Shown: positions 22,934 to 30,947, counted from the first letter of the stretch. The stretch: 35,695 bases of DNA from CAKSHP01 sp045636325 (GCA_045636325.1 JAZTXH010000005.1:1-35695), one strand, 5' to 3'. Notes: generated from the letters alone by a model not told the origin. A program made the numbers and translations.

Positions 22934-23350
22934 TTACTTGTTGTTATGTTTTGTGGCTATATTTTTATTTTTAAATATAACAAGTTTGCTTGCTACATAG
23001 TTAAATATAATAACTATTACATTTATTGCTATTTTTACAAAAAGGTCATTTAAGTGAAGCTTTTCAATAAAAATAACAGTTGCACCTATATCGAATATGC
23101 CTGAAAGCACCCGCGCGGCAAAAAAGGAGGCAATCTGTTTAAAATGCTCTTTCGCAGTAATTGCCTTTGAATTAAATACCCATTTGCTGTTTGTTATATA
23201 TGCAAAAAGCACACTTGCAAACCAAGAGATAACAGTGCTTAAAGCCGGAGATAAAAGTAGCTTTAATAAAAAGTAGCATATAAAATTTACCACTGTGGTG
23301 GCAGCTCCCATAATAAGATATAAAACAAGTTCTTTTGTAAGCTTTGTCAT
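22934..23350 (-). CDS. GtrA-family membrane protein
   Basis: A 138-residue GtrA-like protein with four membrane segments and the typical Y-L-x-x-G-x-x-x-T-x-x-x-x-F opening. It also shows the S-x-x-x-A-Y-x-x-N-x-K-W-V-F block after the second segment and the F-x-x-x-R-x-x-S-x-x-x-D third segment. GtrA-like proteins are thought to flip or translocate undecaprenyl-linked sugars for cell-surface glycosylation. Start at 23350 with SD AGAGGTGA. No glycosyltransferase partner is adjacent. Monocistronic, with a promoter at 23386-23415. Confidence 0.88.
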   Translation of the reverse strand: MTKLTKELVLYLIMGAATTVVNFICYFLLKLLLSPALSTVISWFASVLFAYITNSKWVFNSKAITAKEHFKQIASFFAARVLSGIFDIGATVIFIEKLHLNDLFVKIAINVIVIIFNYVASKLVIFKNKNIATKHNNK

Positions 23351-23385
23351 AGGAAATATCACCTCTTTTAATCAAATCAGAGATA

Positions 23386-23415
23386 ATTATATATCATTTC
23401 ACGCCTTAAAGTCAA
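23386..23415 (-). promoter_or_regulatory. promoter of the GtrA gene
   Basis: Minus-strand TTGACT (23410-23415) and TATAAT (23386-23391), 18 bp apart. The rest of 23416-23640 shows no gene. Confidence 0.6.
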
Positions 23416-23640
23416 TGAAATTAAAAAATATATTGCAATTCTTTTACCTGTGTAATATTATAAAATAGTTAAAAACAATCCAAAGGCCTTTTGAACGGAC
23501 TAAAATACAAAGATGGGGTGAGAAAAAGTAAGAATGCCTGATTATGAATGAAAAGTTAAATTTTTTAAATGGGCAGACATTTAGTTGAAAACAACAATAA
23601 GCCTAGTAAAAAAGAAGCTTTTAGTGAAAGCGAAAGAAAT

Positions 23641-23678
23641 CCGAATAATTGATGTGCATCGGCACATACTATATTCGG
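23641..23678 (+). promoter_or_regulatory. hairpin abutting the ribosome site of the Asn-rich gene
   Basis: CCGAATA (23641-23647) pairs perfectly with TATTCGG (23672-23678), and inside it ATGTGC (23652-23657) pairs with GCACAT (23662-23667) around an ATCG loop, with a symmetric 4x4 internal loop. The last two G of the stem are the first bases of the GGAGGTGAT ribosome site. Confidence 0.65.
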
Positions 23679-23689
23679 AGGTGATAATC

Positions 23690-23827
23690 ATGTTACAGAA
23701 AAACAATAACAACAACCAGAATAACAAAAACAATAATAACAACAATAATAACAACAATCAGAACAAAAACATTAAAAAGCAGTCAGATTCTGAAAATAAC
23801 AAAAATCAAAACAACTCAAATTACTAA
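23690..23827 (+). CDS. 45-residue asparagine-rich protein
   Basis: The ATG at 23690 follows a near-perfect SD, GGAGGTGAT. The protein is MLQK followed by runs of Asn; 25 of 45 residues are Asn, with Gln and Lys making most of the rest, and it ends SNY. The codons AAC and AAT alternate, so this is a protein-level repeat and not just a DNA homopolymer. Low-complexity Asn/Gln-rich small proteins in spore formers are often spore-associated, but it does not match the alpha/beta or gamma SASP patterns I know. The frame is open upstream to 23585, but the SD argues for the short start. A strong terminator follows. Confidence 0.7.
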   Translation: MLQKNNNNNQNNKNNNNNNNNNNQNKNIKKQSDSENNKNQNNSNY

Positions 23828-23840
23828 TTTTTAAAAAAAG

Positions 23841-23893
23841 AAAAGCAGTATTTTTCACGATTTTGTATGATGTGAAAAATACTGCTTTTTTGT
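23841..23893 (+). terminator. strong intrinsic terminator
   Basis: An 18-bp perfect stem, AAAAGCAGTATTTTTCAC (23841-23858) with its complement (23872-23889), 13-base loop, then a T tract. Confidence 0.9.
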
Positions 23894-23944
23894 TTTGGGT
23901 TATGTGATGCATGTAATGGGGATAAAACAATTCGAAAAAATGCC

Positions 23945-23973
23945 TTGACAAAAATATCAAAATGTGATAACAT
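23945..23973 (+). promoter_or_regulatory. promoter of the hemolysin III gene
   Basis: TTGACA (23945-23950) and TAACAT (23968-23973), 17 bp apart. Confidence 0.65.
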
Positions 23974-24017
23974 AGTTTTAAAAACTAAATCACTTTGTTT
24001 TGGGTGCGGAGGCAGAT

Positions 24018-24734
24018 ATGGAAGAATCAAAAAAAGGCAATGAAATAAGTGAAATTAAAATAAGCGAAAACATAAAACAAAAGAAAAAAAGCAGAATAAC
24101 AATTCCCTCATACACTTTAGGCGAGGAGCTTTTAAACTCAATATCTCACGGTGTGGGTGCTCTTTTAGGGGTGGCGGCTCTGGTATTGTGTGTGGTTATG
24201 GCGGCTGTGCATGGTAACGTGTGGGGTATTGTGTCAGGCAGTATATACGGGGCTTCGCTTGTTATATTATACACAATGTCAACAATATATCACGCTCTTA
24301 AGGTTAACAGGGCAAAAAAGGTGTTTCGGGTGATTGACCACTGCAGCATATACTTTTTGATTGCAGGAACTTACACACCCTATACATTGGTTACCCTTCG
24401 CGGCGGATGGGGATGGACCCTTTTCGGAATTGTGTGGGGTGCGGCAATAGTCGGTATAACACTTAATGCAATTGATATTAAAAAATTCAAAATTTTAAGC
24501 ATGATTACTTATCTGTGTATGGGATGGGTAATAATTATTGCAGTAAAACCTATGATTTCGGCAATGGCATCCGGCGGACTGTGGCTTTTGTTACTGGGCG
24601 GAATAAGTTACACAATTGGTGCGGTGCTTTATGGTATGGGTAAAAATAAAAGATATGTTCACGGGGTGTTTCATATTTTTGTTGTAATCGGGAGTGTGCT
24701 TCACTTTTTTTCTATTTTATTTTATGTAATGTAA
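24018..24734 (+). CDS. hemolysin III / PAQR-family membrane protein
   Basis: A 238-residue protein with seven membrane segments after a charged 30-residue N-terminus. It has the conserved E-x-x-N-x-x-S-H-G-V-G-A (SISHGVGALLG), STIYHAL, DHCSIYFLIAGTYTPYTL and C-terminal HGVFHIFVVIGSVLHFF motifs; their His, Ser and Asp residues form the zinc-binding site of the PAQR fold. Bacterial members are called hemolysin III (YqfA, YplQ), but haemolysis is not their established role; membrane-lipid homeostasis is likelier. Start at 24018 after GCGGAGG, not the frame's upstream start (24000). Confidence 0.92.
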   Translation: MEESKKGNEISEIKISENIKQKKKSRITIPSYTLGEELLNSISHGVGALLGVAALVLCVVMAAVHGNVWGIVSGSIYGASLVILYTMSTIYHALKVNRAKKVFRVIDHCSIYFLIAGTYTPYTLVTLRGGWGWTLFGIVWGAAIVGITLNAIDIKKFKILSMITYLCMGWVIIIAVKPMISAMASGGLWLLLLGGISYTIGAVLYGMGKNKRYVHGVFHIFVVIGSVLHFFSILFYVM

Positions 24735-24749
24735 TATAATATTGTAAGG

Positions 24750-24789
24750 CCGTAAGGTAAAGACAATTCTTTGCCTTGCGGTTTTTTTG
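24750..24789 (+). terminator. intrinsic terminator of hemolysin III gene
   Basis: CCGTAAGG-x-AAAG pairs with CTTT-x-CCTTGCGG, followed by seven T. Confidence 0.85.
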
Positions 24790-25039
24790 TTGCTTATTTA
24801 CAAAGGATAAATAGCTATGTTTTCATCCGCTGTGTAAATGTCAGGCTTTGCAATATATGTGCCCTATTGAGCATAAAGATTATCTGTATTTTGTTTTAAT
24901 CTATATTATATTGCTGATTGCTGTGCGTCAGGTCGCGGTTTTTAGCATTACAGATAATACTGCCGCAAAAGCATACGCAATACAAAGCGTGATAATTATC
25001 CCGTGTGCATTTTTTTAAAAATTAATTTAAAAGGTTAAC
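24790..25039. other. non-coding stretch, possible gene debris
   Basis: No intact gene. The minus strand has a short membrane-like reading (ITLCIAYAFAAVLS) at about 24930-25000 before a stop, so this may be a decayed membrane-protein gene. I cannot name it. Confidence 0.3.
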
Positions 25040-25068
25040 TTGCTTTTTTTTGTTTTTTATAGTATAAT
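25040..25068 (+). promoter_or_regulatory. promoter of the M20 peptidase
   Basis: TTGCTT (25040-25045) and TATAAT (25063-25068), 17 bp apart, 49 bases before the start. Confidence 0.65.
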
Positions 25069-25117
25069 TTACATATGAGATTATAAAAATTTTATAAATA
25101 TGAGAGGTCGTATTAAA

Positions 25118-26251
25118 ATGGATTTACAAAAATTTTCTGAAGAAAAATTTGAAGAACTTTTGACTCTTCACCGTCAGATGTGTGTTATTCCGGCACCGTC
25201 ACATTTTGAGGATGAAAGGGCAGAATACGTTTTGAAATACCTAAAAGATGCAGGTGTTGAAAATGCTTACACAGACGAGGCAAAAAATGTTATCTGCACA
25301 CTTGGAAAGCCAAGTGATAAAATTATTGTTTTTATGGCGCATACAGATACGGTTTTTCCTATGGATACTCCCCTTAATTATGTAGATGACGGTAAAAAGC
25401 TTCATTGCCCGGGCTCAGGTGATGATACGGGAAGTCTTGCAGTTATGCTTGCCTGCGTAAAGTATATGGCAGAAAACAACATAGTGCCCCAAAAAACGCT
25501 TATGTTTGTTGCAAATTCCTGTGAAGAGGGTCTTGGTAATCTTAAAGGCTGCCGCAAAATTTTTGAAGATTTTGGAGACAGAATAGAGTATATGTATACT
25601 TTTGATTCAACTCCGGTGAGCATTGTAAATAAAAGTGTAGGCTCACAACGTTATAAAGTAACTGCTATAACAGAGGGTGGTCATTCCTTTGGTGCATTCG
25701 GAAGACGTAATGCCATAAATGTGCTTGCAGGAATAATACATGAAATATATAAAATTGAAGTTCCCAAGAAGTCAGGCAGCTGCACCACATATAATGTGGG
25801 CACAATAGAGGGCGGCACAAGCGTAAACACCATAGCTCAGAATGCTTCTATGCTTTGTGAATACCGTTCGGATGATGAGGAGTGCCTTGCAGTTATGCAG
25901 CAAAAATTTGAAGAAATTTTCACAAAGGCAAAAGAAAATTGTCTTGAGCTTGAAATTGAGATTGTAGGAAACAGACCTTGTATGAACAGCTCTCTCGACA
26001 TGAAAAAGCTTCAGATAATATCAGACCGTGCAAAAGCTATTCAGACAAAGCATTTCGGTGTGGATGCAATAGAAAACTCAGGCTCAACTGACTGTAACAT
26101 TCCTCATTCAATGGGTATTCCTGCAGTGGCTTTGGCAGCTTATGATGGCGGCGGCTCTCACACGCGTGAAGAATGGATAGAAAAAGAGAGCTTAAAGCCG
26201 GGGCTCAGGGTTGCTATGGAGCTTATTTTAACTGAAGGGGAGCTATTATAA
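25118..26251 (+). CDS. M20-family metallopeptidase
   Basis: A 377-residue zinc-dependent exopeptidase or amidohydrolase of the M20 (PepT/ArgE/DapE) clan. Metal-binding and catalytic motifs in order: MAHTDTVFP (first His and the nearby catalytic Asp), GSGDDTGSLA (bridging Asp), NSCEEGLGN (catalytic Glu pair), and the C-terminal G-G-S-H-T-R-E-E (last His). The dimerisation domain between them has GGHSFGAFGRRNAIN. The substrate is probably small peptides, but cannot be fixed. The ATG at 25118 follows GAGAGG; the upstream ATG at 25100 overlaps that SD. A degraded coupled gene follows immediately. Confidence 0.9.
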   Translation: MDLQKFSEEKFEELLTLHRQMCVIPAPSHFEDERAEYVLKYLKDAGVENAYTDEAKNVICTLGKPSDKIIVFMAHTDTVFPMDTPLNYVDDGKKLHCPGSGDDTGSLAVMLACVKYMAENNIVPQKTLMFVANSCEEGLGNLKGCRKIFEDFGDRIEYMYTFDSTPVSIVNKSVGSQRYKVTAITEGGHSFGAFGRRNAINVLAGIIHEIYKIEVPKKSGSCTTYNVGTIEGGTSVNTIAQNASMLCEYRSDDEECLAVMQQKFEEIFTKAKENCLELEIEIVGNRPCMNSSLDMKKLQIISDRAKAIQTKHFGVDAIENSGSTDCNIPHSMGIPAVALAAYDGGGSHTREEWIEKESLKPGLRVAMELILTEGELL

Positions 26252-26511
26252 TTCGTTTTAACGTTGCGGGAGATACCGGCATACAGAGCGACGGTATGGA
26301 TATAATAAGAGATTTCATAAACCGTGGTAACGTAAGATTTTTTGAAGAAAATTACCTTCCTGCAAAGCGTGCGAAGAATTTTTATTTAAAATTCAAGCTT
26401 ACATCCGGCAGTTAAATATATAGCCATTCAAAAATCGGTCTTATAGGACATGCAAAGGATAACAGTGTGCTTGAAGGACACGCGTGTATAGCTGCCGTCA
26501 GGCTAAAGTGA
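26245..26511 (+). pseudogene. remnant of a coupled downstream gene
   Basis: An 89-codon frame overlaps the end of the peptidase. It is preceded by an SD-like GGGGAG, but the expected start codon is ATT (26245-26247) and a TAA interrupts the frame at 26413-26415. Reading through gives a plausible globular sequence (RFNVAGDTGIQSDGMD... and KIGLIGHAKDNSVLEGHACIAAVR, each shown in part). The family is not recognised. It looks like a decayed gene. Confidence 0.45.
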
Positions 26512-26537
26512 AATAAACAGACAGGATATGATAAAAA

Positions 26538-27896
26538 ATGAGCGAAAAAACTCTTGTGAGTGATTTTACAAAAGGAAATATTCCAAAGCAGCTTGTGACC
26601 TTTGCAACACCGCTTATACTTTCAAGTCTTTTGCAGGTGGTATACAATGCGGTCGATATGATTATTGTGGGTCACGCGTTGGGCAAGGTAGGCCTTTCGG
26701 GTGTTTCGGTTGGTGGTGATATTGCAAACTTTATTACGTTTTTTACAATGGGATTTGCAAACGCAGGTCAGGTTATAATAAGTCAGTATATAGGTGCAAA
26801 AAGGCAGGAGCGGCTTGGAAAATTTATTGCAAACACCTTTTCTTTTATGGCTGTTTGCTCTGTTATTTTAAGCGTGATTTGCATTATGTTAAGACACCCC
26901 ATTTTAAGGATTATGAACACGCCTGAGGCATCGTATAATGAGGCTTTGGGTTATGCGACCGTAAGTATGCTTGGCTTTGTGTTTATAAGCGGATATAATA
27001 TGACAAGTGCAGTGCTTCGCGGTATGGGTGATTCAAAACATCCTTTGATTTTTATAGGTATTGCATCGGTGCTTAATATTATTTTAGACCTTGTGTTTGT
27101 GCTCGGGTTTAAAACCGGTGCTACAGGAGCGGCTTTGGCAACGGTTATAAGCCAGGGTGTAAGCTTTATTTTATGCGGTGTATTTTTACTTAAGCGAAAT
27201 AATACTGAATTTGAAATAAAGCCCTGTTATTTTAAAAGCTTTGACCGCGGAATGATTTCAGACCTTGTAAAGCTTGGTATGCCGATGGCGATTAAAGGTG
27301 CATCAATACATATTTCAAAGCTTTTTGTTAATTCATGGATTAATTCATACGGAGTTGCGGTTTCAGCATTTGCAGGAATTGCAAATAAAATAAGCAGTAT
27401 TTCAAATCTTATATCTAATGCGGCAAATACGGCCGGTGCATCAATGGTAGGTCAGAATATCGGTGCAAAACAATATAAAAGAGTGCCGAAGATTATTTTC
27501 ACAATCGGAATTTTCACCCTTGGCGTGGCGGCAATTTTGAGCGCCGCTGTGGTTATAATTCCTGAAAAGATTTTTTCGGTTTTCACAACCGATAAGGCAG
27601 TGCTTGCGGTTGGACTTGAGTATATATATGTAGCGGTTTTAATGTTTTTAGGTAGCGCGGTGCGTGCACCAAGCAATGCCCTTTTAAACGGTAGCGGTAA
27701 TTATAAAATTAACTTTGCTACCGCAATTTTTGACGGTATTGTTATGCGTATCGGGCTCTCGGTTTTATTCGGACTTGTGCTTGATATGAAATATATTGGC
27801 TTCTGGACAGGGGATGCCCTTGCAGGCTTTACCCCAGCGGTGATTGGCCTTGTATTTTATTTTACAGGCATATGGAAAAAGCAAGCTATAAAATAA
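26538..27896 (+). CDS. MATE-family efflux transporter (second)
   Basis: A 452-residue, 12-segment MATE transporter. It opens with FTKGNIPKQLVTFATPLILS and VVYNAVDMIIVG, then the loop TSAVLRGMGDSKHPL. It shares layout and motifs with the 16593 gene, but the two are only moderately similar by eye, so they are paralogues rather than a recent duplication. The ATG follows AGGATATG. The phosphatase gene starts 11 bp after its stop, so the two are probably co-transcribed. Confidence 0.93.
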   Translation: MSEKTLVSDFTKGNIPKQLVTFATPLILSSLLQVVYNAVDMIIVGHALGKVGLSGVSVGGDIANFITFFTMGFANAGQVIISQYIGAKRQERLGKFIANTFSFMAVCSVILSVICIMLRHPILRIMNTPEASYNEALGYATVSMLGFVFISGYNMTSAVLRGMGDSKHPLIFIGIASVLNIILDLVFVLGFKTGATGAALATVISQGVSFILCGVFLLKRNNTEFEIKPCYFKSFDRGMISDLVKLGMPMAIKGASIHISKLFVNSWINSYGVAVSAFAGIANKISSISNLISNAANTAGASMVGQNIGAKQYKRVPKIIFTIGIFTLGVAAILSAAVVIIPEKIFSVFTTDKAVLAVGLEYIYVAVLMFLGSAVRAPSNALLNGSGNYKINFATAIFDGIVMRIGLSVLFGLVLDMKYIGFWTGDALAGFTPAVIGLVFYFTGIWKKQAIK

Positions 27897-27907
27897 GGAG
27901 TTAAAAA

Positions 27908-28363
27908 ATGACAAAGATACTTTTCGTGTGTTTGGGTAACATTTGTCGCTCGCCAATGGCTGAGTTTGTTATGAAAGACACAGTTAAAAGAATGGGTATT
28001 GAAGAAAAATTTTATATTGAATCTGCTGCCACAAGCACAGAGGCGGTTGGCTGCAGAGTGCATTACGGCACAAGGAAGATATTGAATAAATTAAATATTG
28101 ACTGCAGCATGAAAACCGCCCGGCAAATGACAAAGGCGGATTATGAAAAATTTGATTATATAATTGTAATGGAAGAAGCAAATGTGCGGGCGCTTATACG
28201 CCGCCTTGGAGAAGACGAGGATAAAAAGATATATAAACTTTTAAACTTCTGCGGCGAAGAAAGCGACATTGCAGACCCATGGTATACGGGTAATTTTGAA
28301 GATACCTACAACGATATTGTGCGCGGAATTGATGGTCTTTTAAAGCATTTTGGGGAAAAGTAA
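27908..28363 (+). CDS. low-molecular-weight protein-tyrosine phosphatase
   Basis: A 151-residue LMW-PTP. The P-loop CLGNICRS (C8 to R14, the C-x5-R signature) provides the nucleophile and phosphate-binding Arg. The general acid Asp is in IADPWYTG (D123-P124). It dephosphorylates phosphotyrosine proteins; in many bacteria the targets are BY-kinases of polysaccharide export, but none is in this window. The length is normal. It shares a transcript with the upstream MATE gene by spacing (11 bp). Confidence 0.92.
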   Translation: MTKILFVCLGNICRSPMAEFVMKDTVKRMGIEEKFYIESAATSTEAVGCRVHYGTRKILNKLNIDCSMKTARQMTKADYEKFDYIIVMEEANVRALIRRLGEDEDKKIYKLLNFCGEESDIADPWYTGNFEDTYNDIVRGIDGLLKHFGEK

Positions 28364-28364
28364 A

Positions 28365-28400
28365 AACTGGTGCAGTTTAAAATTAACTGCACCAGTTCTT
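28365..28400 (+). terminator. terminator of the MATE-phosphatase unit
   Basis: A 13-bp perfect stem AACTGGTGCAGTT/AACTGCACCAGTT with a 7-base loop, 2 bases past the stop; the T tract is short. A second weaker stem AAAGCCGT/ACGGCTTT follows at 28424-28456. Confidence 0.7.
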
Positions 28401-28472
28401 GAATTTTCAATTTTTATGCCACGAAAGCCGTAAGGTTTCTATAGGTTGACGGCTTTTGGTATACAAAAATAA

Positions 28473-28502
28473 GGGCTGCCTCACTTTTTAGCGAAACAGC
28501 CC
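28473..28502 (-). terminator. terminator of tRNA-Lys
   Basis: On the minus strand GGGCTG pairs with CAGCCC, then TTATTTTTG follows, 7 bases after the tRNA 3' end. Confidence 0.65.
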
Positions 28503-28508
28503 TCATTT

Positions 28509-28584
28509 GGTACACCATCACGGGCTCGAACCGTGGACACCCTGATTAAGAGTCAGGTGCTCTACCAACTGAGCTAATGGTGCG
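28509..28584 (-). tRNA. tRNA-Lys (anticodon CTT)
   Basis: A complete cloverleaf on the minus strand: acceptor stem GCACCAT/ATGGTGT (last pair G-U), D-arm with AGCTCAGTTGGTAGAGC, anticodon stem CCTGA/TCAGG with loop CTCTTAA (anticodon CTT, reads AAG), T-arm with GTTCGAGCC, discriminator A, and an encoded CCA (28509-28511). It has its own promoter and terminator. Confidence 0.96.
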
Positions 28585-28612
28585 TTTCTTAGTGTTTTTA
28601 ACACCTCTATTA

Positions 28613-28641
28613 TTATAACGGCAAAAAGCGAATTTGTCAAG
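28613..28641 (-). promoter_or_regulatory. consensus promoter of tRNA-Lys
   Basis: Minus-strand TTGACA (28636-28641) and TATAAT (28613-28618), 17 bp apart. No gene between here and 28792. Confidence 0.8.
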
Positions 28642-28792
28642 AGAAATTTAAAAAAAATTTTCTTTTTGGTAAAAATGGGTATAAAAAGCCGCAGCATGGA
28701 AGGGGAAAATCACAAAAATGTCGAAAACCTTATAGTTTTTAAAAGAAATTATATGCAAAAAATAAAAAATATGGCGATAAAGTATTTTTTTC

Positions 28793-28821
28793 TTGATTAT
28801 AGACAAAAATAATGTTAAAAT
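28793..28821 (+). promoter_or_regulatory. promoter of the NifU-like/GGGtGRT operon
   Basis: TTGATT (28793-28798) and TAAAAT (28816-28821), 17 bp apart, with an 84-base leader. Confidence 0.6.
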
Positions 28822-28905
28822 AATATGTGGCAGGTATGCCTTTTTTGGTGTTCCTTAGAAAATGTTACTAAAGATAGTAAAAAATATAATGAGAGGTGTA
28901 ATCAG

Positions 28906-29598
28906 ATGAATTATTCACATGAAGTTGAAAGCATGTGTTGCGTTAAAAAAGGTGTAGCACATGGTCCGGCTCCGATTCCTCAGGAAGGAAGATGGACAGA
29001 GTCGAAAGAGATTAAGGATATTAACGGTCTTACACATGGTGTGGGCTGGTGTGCTCCTCAGCAGGGCGCATGTAAGCTTACATTAAATGTTAAAGAGGGT
29101 ATTATTGAGGAAGCTTTGATTGAAACACTTGGCTGCTCAGGTATGACACATTCTGCTGCTATGGCAAGTGAAGCTATTGTGGGTAAAACTCTTTTAGAAG
29201 CATTAAACACAGACCTTGTTTGTGATGCTATCAACACAGCAATGAGAGAGTTATTCTTACAGATAGTATACGGAAGAACTCAGACTGCTTTCTCTGAAGA
29301 CGGTCTACCCATTGGTGCAGGTCTTGAAGATTTAGGTAAAGGCTTAAGAAGCCAGACAGGTACAGTATTCTCTACAAAGGCAAAGGGCCCCAGATACCTT
29401 GAGCTTGCTGAAGGTTATATTACACAAATCGCCCTTGACGAAAACGATTTGATTATCGGTTATAAGTTTGTTCACCTTGGCAAAATGATGGAAAGCATCA
29501 AAAAGGGTGTAAGTGCTGATGAAGCTTTGCAGAAGGCATCGGGTCAGTACGGCAGATTTGATGATGCAGTTAAGGTCATCGACCCAAGAGCTGAATAA
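28906..29598 (+). CDS. NifU/IscU-like scaffold protein
   Basis: A 230-residue protein whose residues about 42-100 match the IscU/NifU N-terminal fold. QGACKL (C56) stands at the first scaffold Cys, followed by LTLNVKEGIIEEALIETLGCSGM (C77 at the second), then MASEAIVGKTLLEAL. The third IscU Cys is not clearly present (nearest C106). Extra Cys lie at 11, 12 and 49. The C-terminal ~100 residues are not NifU-like. It probably binds a metal or Fe-S centre. The ATG at 28906 follows GAGAGGTG. It is paired with the GGGtGRT gene 24 bp downstream, an arrangement I recall in other anaerobes; the function of the pair is not established. Confidence 0.8.
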   Translation: MNYSHEVESMCCVKKGVAHGPAPIPQEGRWTESKEIKDINGLTHGVGWCAPQQGACKLTLNVKEGIIEEALIETLGCSGMTHSAAMASEAIVGKTLLEALNTDLVCDAINTAMRELFLQIVYGRTQTAFSEDGLPIGAGLEDLGKGLRSQTGTVFSTKAKGPRYLELAEGYITQIALDENDLIIGYKFVHLGKMMESIKKGVSADEALQKASGQYGRFDDAVKVIDPRAE

Positions 29599-29622
29599 TT
29601 TATAAGAAGGAGGATATTGAAA

Positions 29623-30621
29623 ATGGCTTTATTTGAAAGTTACGAAAGAAGAATTGAAAATATTATTAAAGTTTTAAACGCAAACGGCATTACTGATTTA
29701 GACGAAGCAAAAAAGATCTGCGACGATAAAGGTATTGACGTATACAACCTTGTAAAAGGTATTCAGCCTATTTGTTTTGTAAACGCTTGCTGGGCTTATA
29801 TTACAGGTGCGGCAATCGCAATCAAGAGAGGCATCACAAACGCAGCTGATGCAGCGGCAGTTATTGGTGAAGGTCTTCAGGCTTTCTGTATCAAAGGTTC
29901 TGTTGCAGATGACAGAAAGGTTGGCTTAGGTCACGGTAACTTAGCATCAATGCTTTTGAAAGAAGAAACAAAGTGCTTTGCATTCCTTGCAGGTCACGAG
30001 TCTTTTGCGGCAGCTGAGGGTGCTATCGGTATTGCAAAGTCAGCTAACAAGGTTAGAAAGACACCCCTAAAGGTTATCTTAAACGGTCTTGGTAAAGATG
30101 CTGCTCAGATTATTTCAAGAATTAACGGTTTCACATTTGTAGAAACACAGTTTGATTATTTCACAGGCGAGCTTAAGATTGTAAGCGAGACTGCATATTC
30201 AAAGGGTGAAAGAGCTGCAGTTAAGTGTTACGGTGCAAATGACGTTCGTGAAGGTGTTGCAATTATGCATCACGAGAACGTTGGCGTATCTATCACAGGC
30301 AACTCAACAAACCCCACACGTTTCCAGCATCCTGTTGCAGGAACATATAAGAAGGAATGCTTTGAGCAGGGTAAGAAATACTTCTCTGTTGCATCAGGCG
30401 GTGGTACAGGAAGAACACTTCATCCTGATAATATGGCTGCAGGTCCTGCTTCTTACGGTATGACAGATACAATGGGAAGAATGCATTCTGACGCTCAGTT
30501 TGCAGGTTCTTCTTCAGTGCCTGCTCACGTTGAAATGATGGGACTTATCGGCGCAGGTAACAACCCCATGGTTGGTATGACTGTTGCCGTTGCAGTTGCT
30601 ATCGAAGAGGCAAACAAGTAA
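29623..30621 (+). CDS. GGGtGRT protein
   Basis: A 332-residue protein of the GGGtGRT family, named for the motif seen here at 259-265 (GGGTGRT, followed by LHPDNMAAG). Other conserved-looking blocks are HGNLASMLL (104-112), LAGHESFAAAEGAIG (123-136, in part) and MHHENVGVSITGNSTNPTRFQHP (215-237, in part). Gly-rich loops suggest nucleotide or phosphate binding, but the activity is unknown. The start at 29623 follows AAGGAGG. Its steady use of frequent codons suggests high expression. It is the second gene of an operon with the NifU-like scaffold, so an Fe-S-dependent role is inferred. Confidence 0.9.
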   Translation: MALFESYERRIENIIKVLNANGITDLDEAKKICDDKGIDVYNLVKGIQPICFVNACWAYITGAAIAIKRGITNAADAAAVIGEGLQAFCIKGSVADDRKVGLGHGNLASMLLKEETKCFAFLAGHESFAAAEGAIGIAKSANKVRKTPLKVILNGLGKDAAQIISRINGFTFVETQFDYFTGELKIVSETAYSKGERAAVKCYGANDVREGVAIMHHENVGVSITGNSTNPTRFQHPVAGTYKKECFEQGKKYFSVASGGGTGRTLHPDNMAAGPASYGMTDTMGRMHSDAQFAGSSSVPAHVEMMGLIGAGNNPMVGMTVAVAVAIEEANK

Positions 30622-30895
30622 TATAATATCTGAATTTGAAAAGACACACCTGCTTGGTGTGTCTTTTTTGTATCTTATTCACTTTTTTTGCATTTATCGC
30701 ATGTGGGCAAAACAAATCGTTGCATGTATCACAATTATTGGGCACTTCATCATCAAAACAACATAACATATAGTCACATTCTTCACAACAACATTCTATT
30801 AATTCGCCGTTTTCATTATAATGAAGACCATTACCAAGGCAATCAATACCGGAGTTACTGGGGGTTAATTCTATACCTGTTATATCTGTTATCAT
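30599..30895 (-). CDS. cysteine-rich small protein
   Basis: A 98-residue frame. Residues 18-65 contain about a dozen Cys in zinc-knuckle-like spacing (ECCCEECDYMLCCF; CDTCNDLFCP). This suggests a metal-binding or disulfide-rich fold. SD AGGAGAATT precedes the ATG. The last ~30 residues run through the terminator of the convergent GGGtGRT gene and 23 bases into that gene, so the native C-terminus may have been near residue 70 and later extended. It is transcribed divergently from an XRE regulator, with a palindromic operator candidate over its promoter. Function unknown. Confidence 0.65.
   Translation of the reverse strand: MITDITGIELTPSNSGIDCLGNGLHYNENGELIECCCEECDYMLCCFDDEVPNNCDTCNDLFCPHAINAKKVNKIQKRHTKQVCLFKFRYYITCLPLR
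30639..30670 (+). terminator. intrinsic terminator of the NifU-like/GGGtGRT operon
   Basis: A 12-bp perfect stem AAAAGACACACC/GGTGTGTCTTTT with a 5-base loop, then a T tract. Confidence 0.9.
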
Positions 30896-30907
30896 AATAA
30901 TTCTCCT

Positions 30908-30947
30908 GTGTTATAAATGGGACTAATATCAGTCCCATTTATAACAC
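30908..30947. promoter_or_regulatory. 17-bp perfect palindrome, operator candidate
   Basis: GTGTTATAAATGGGACT (30908-30924) and its exact complement (30931-30947) around AATATC, between the divergent XRE and Cys-rich genes. The right arm contains the -10 box of the Cys-rich gene. Confidence 0.7.

Noticed and set aside
23585..23689. N-terminal extension of the Asn-rich protein
   Set aside because: The perfect ribosome site at 23678-23686 and the hairpin before it lie within this part; the shorter start is better supported.
16593..27896. The two MATE genes as a recent duplication
   Set aside because: They share family motifs only, with many substitutions throughout, and different neighbours.
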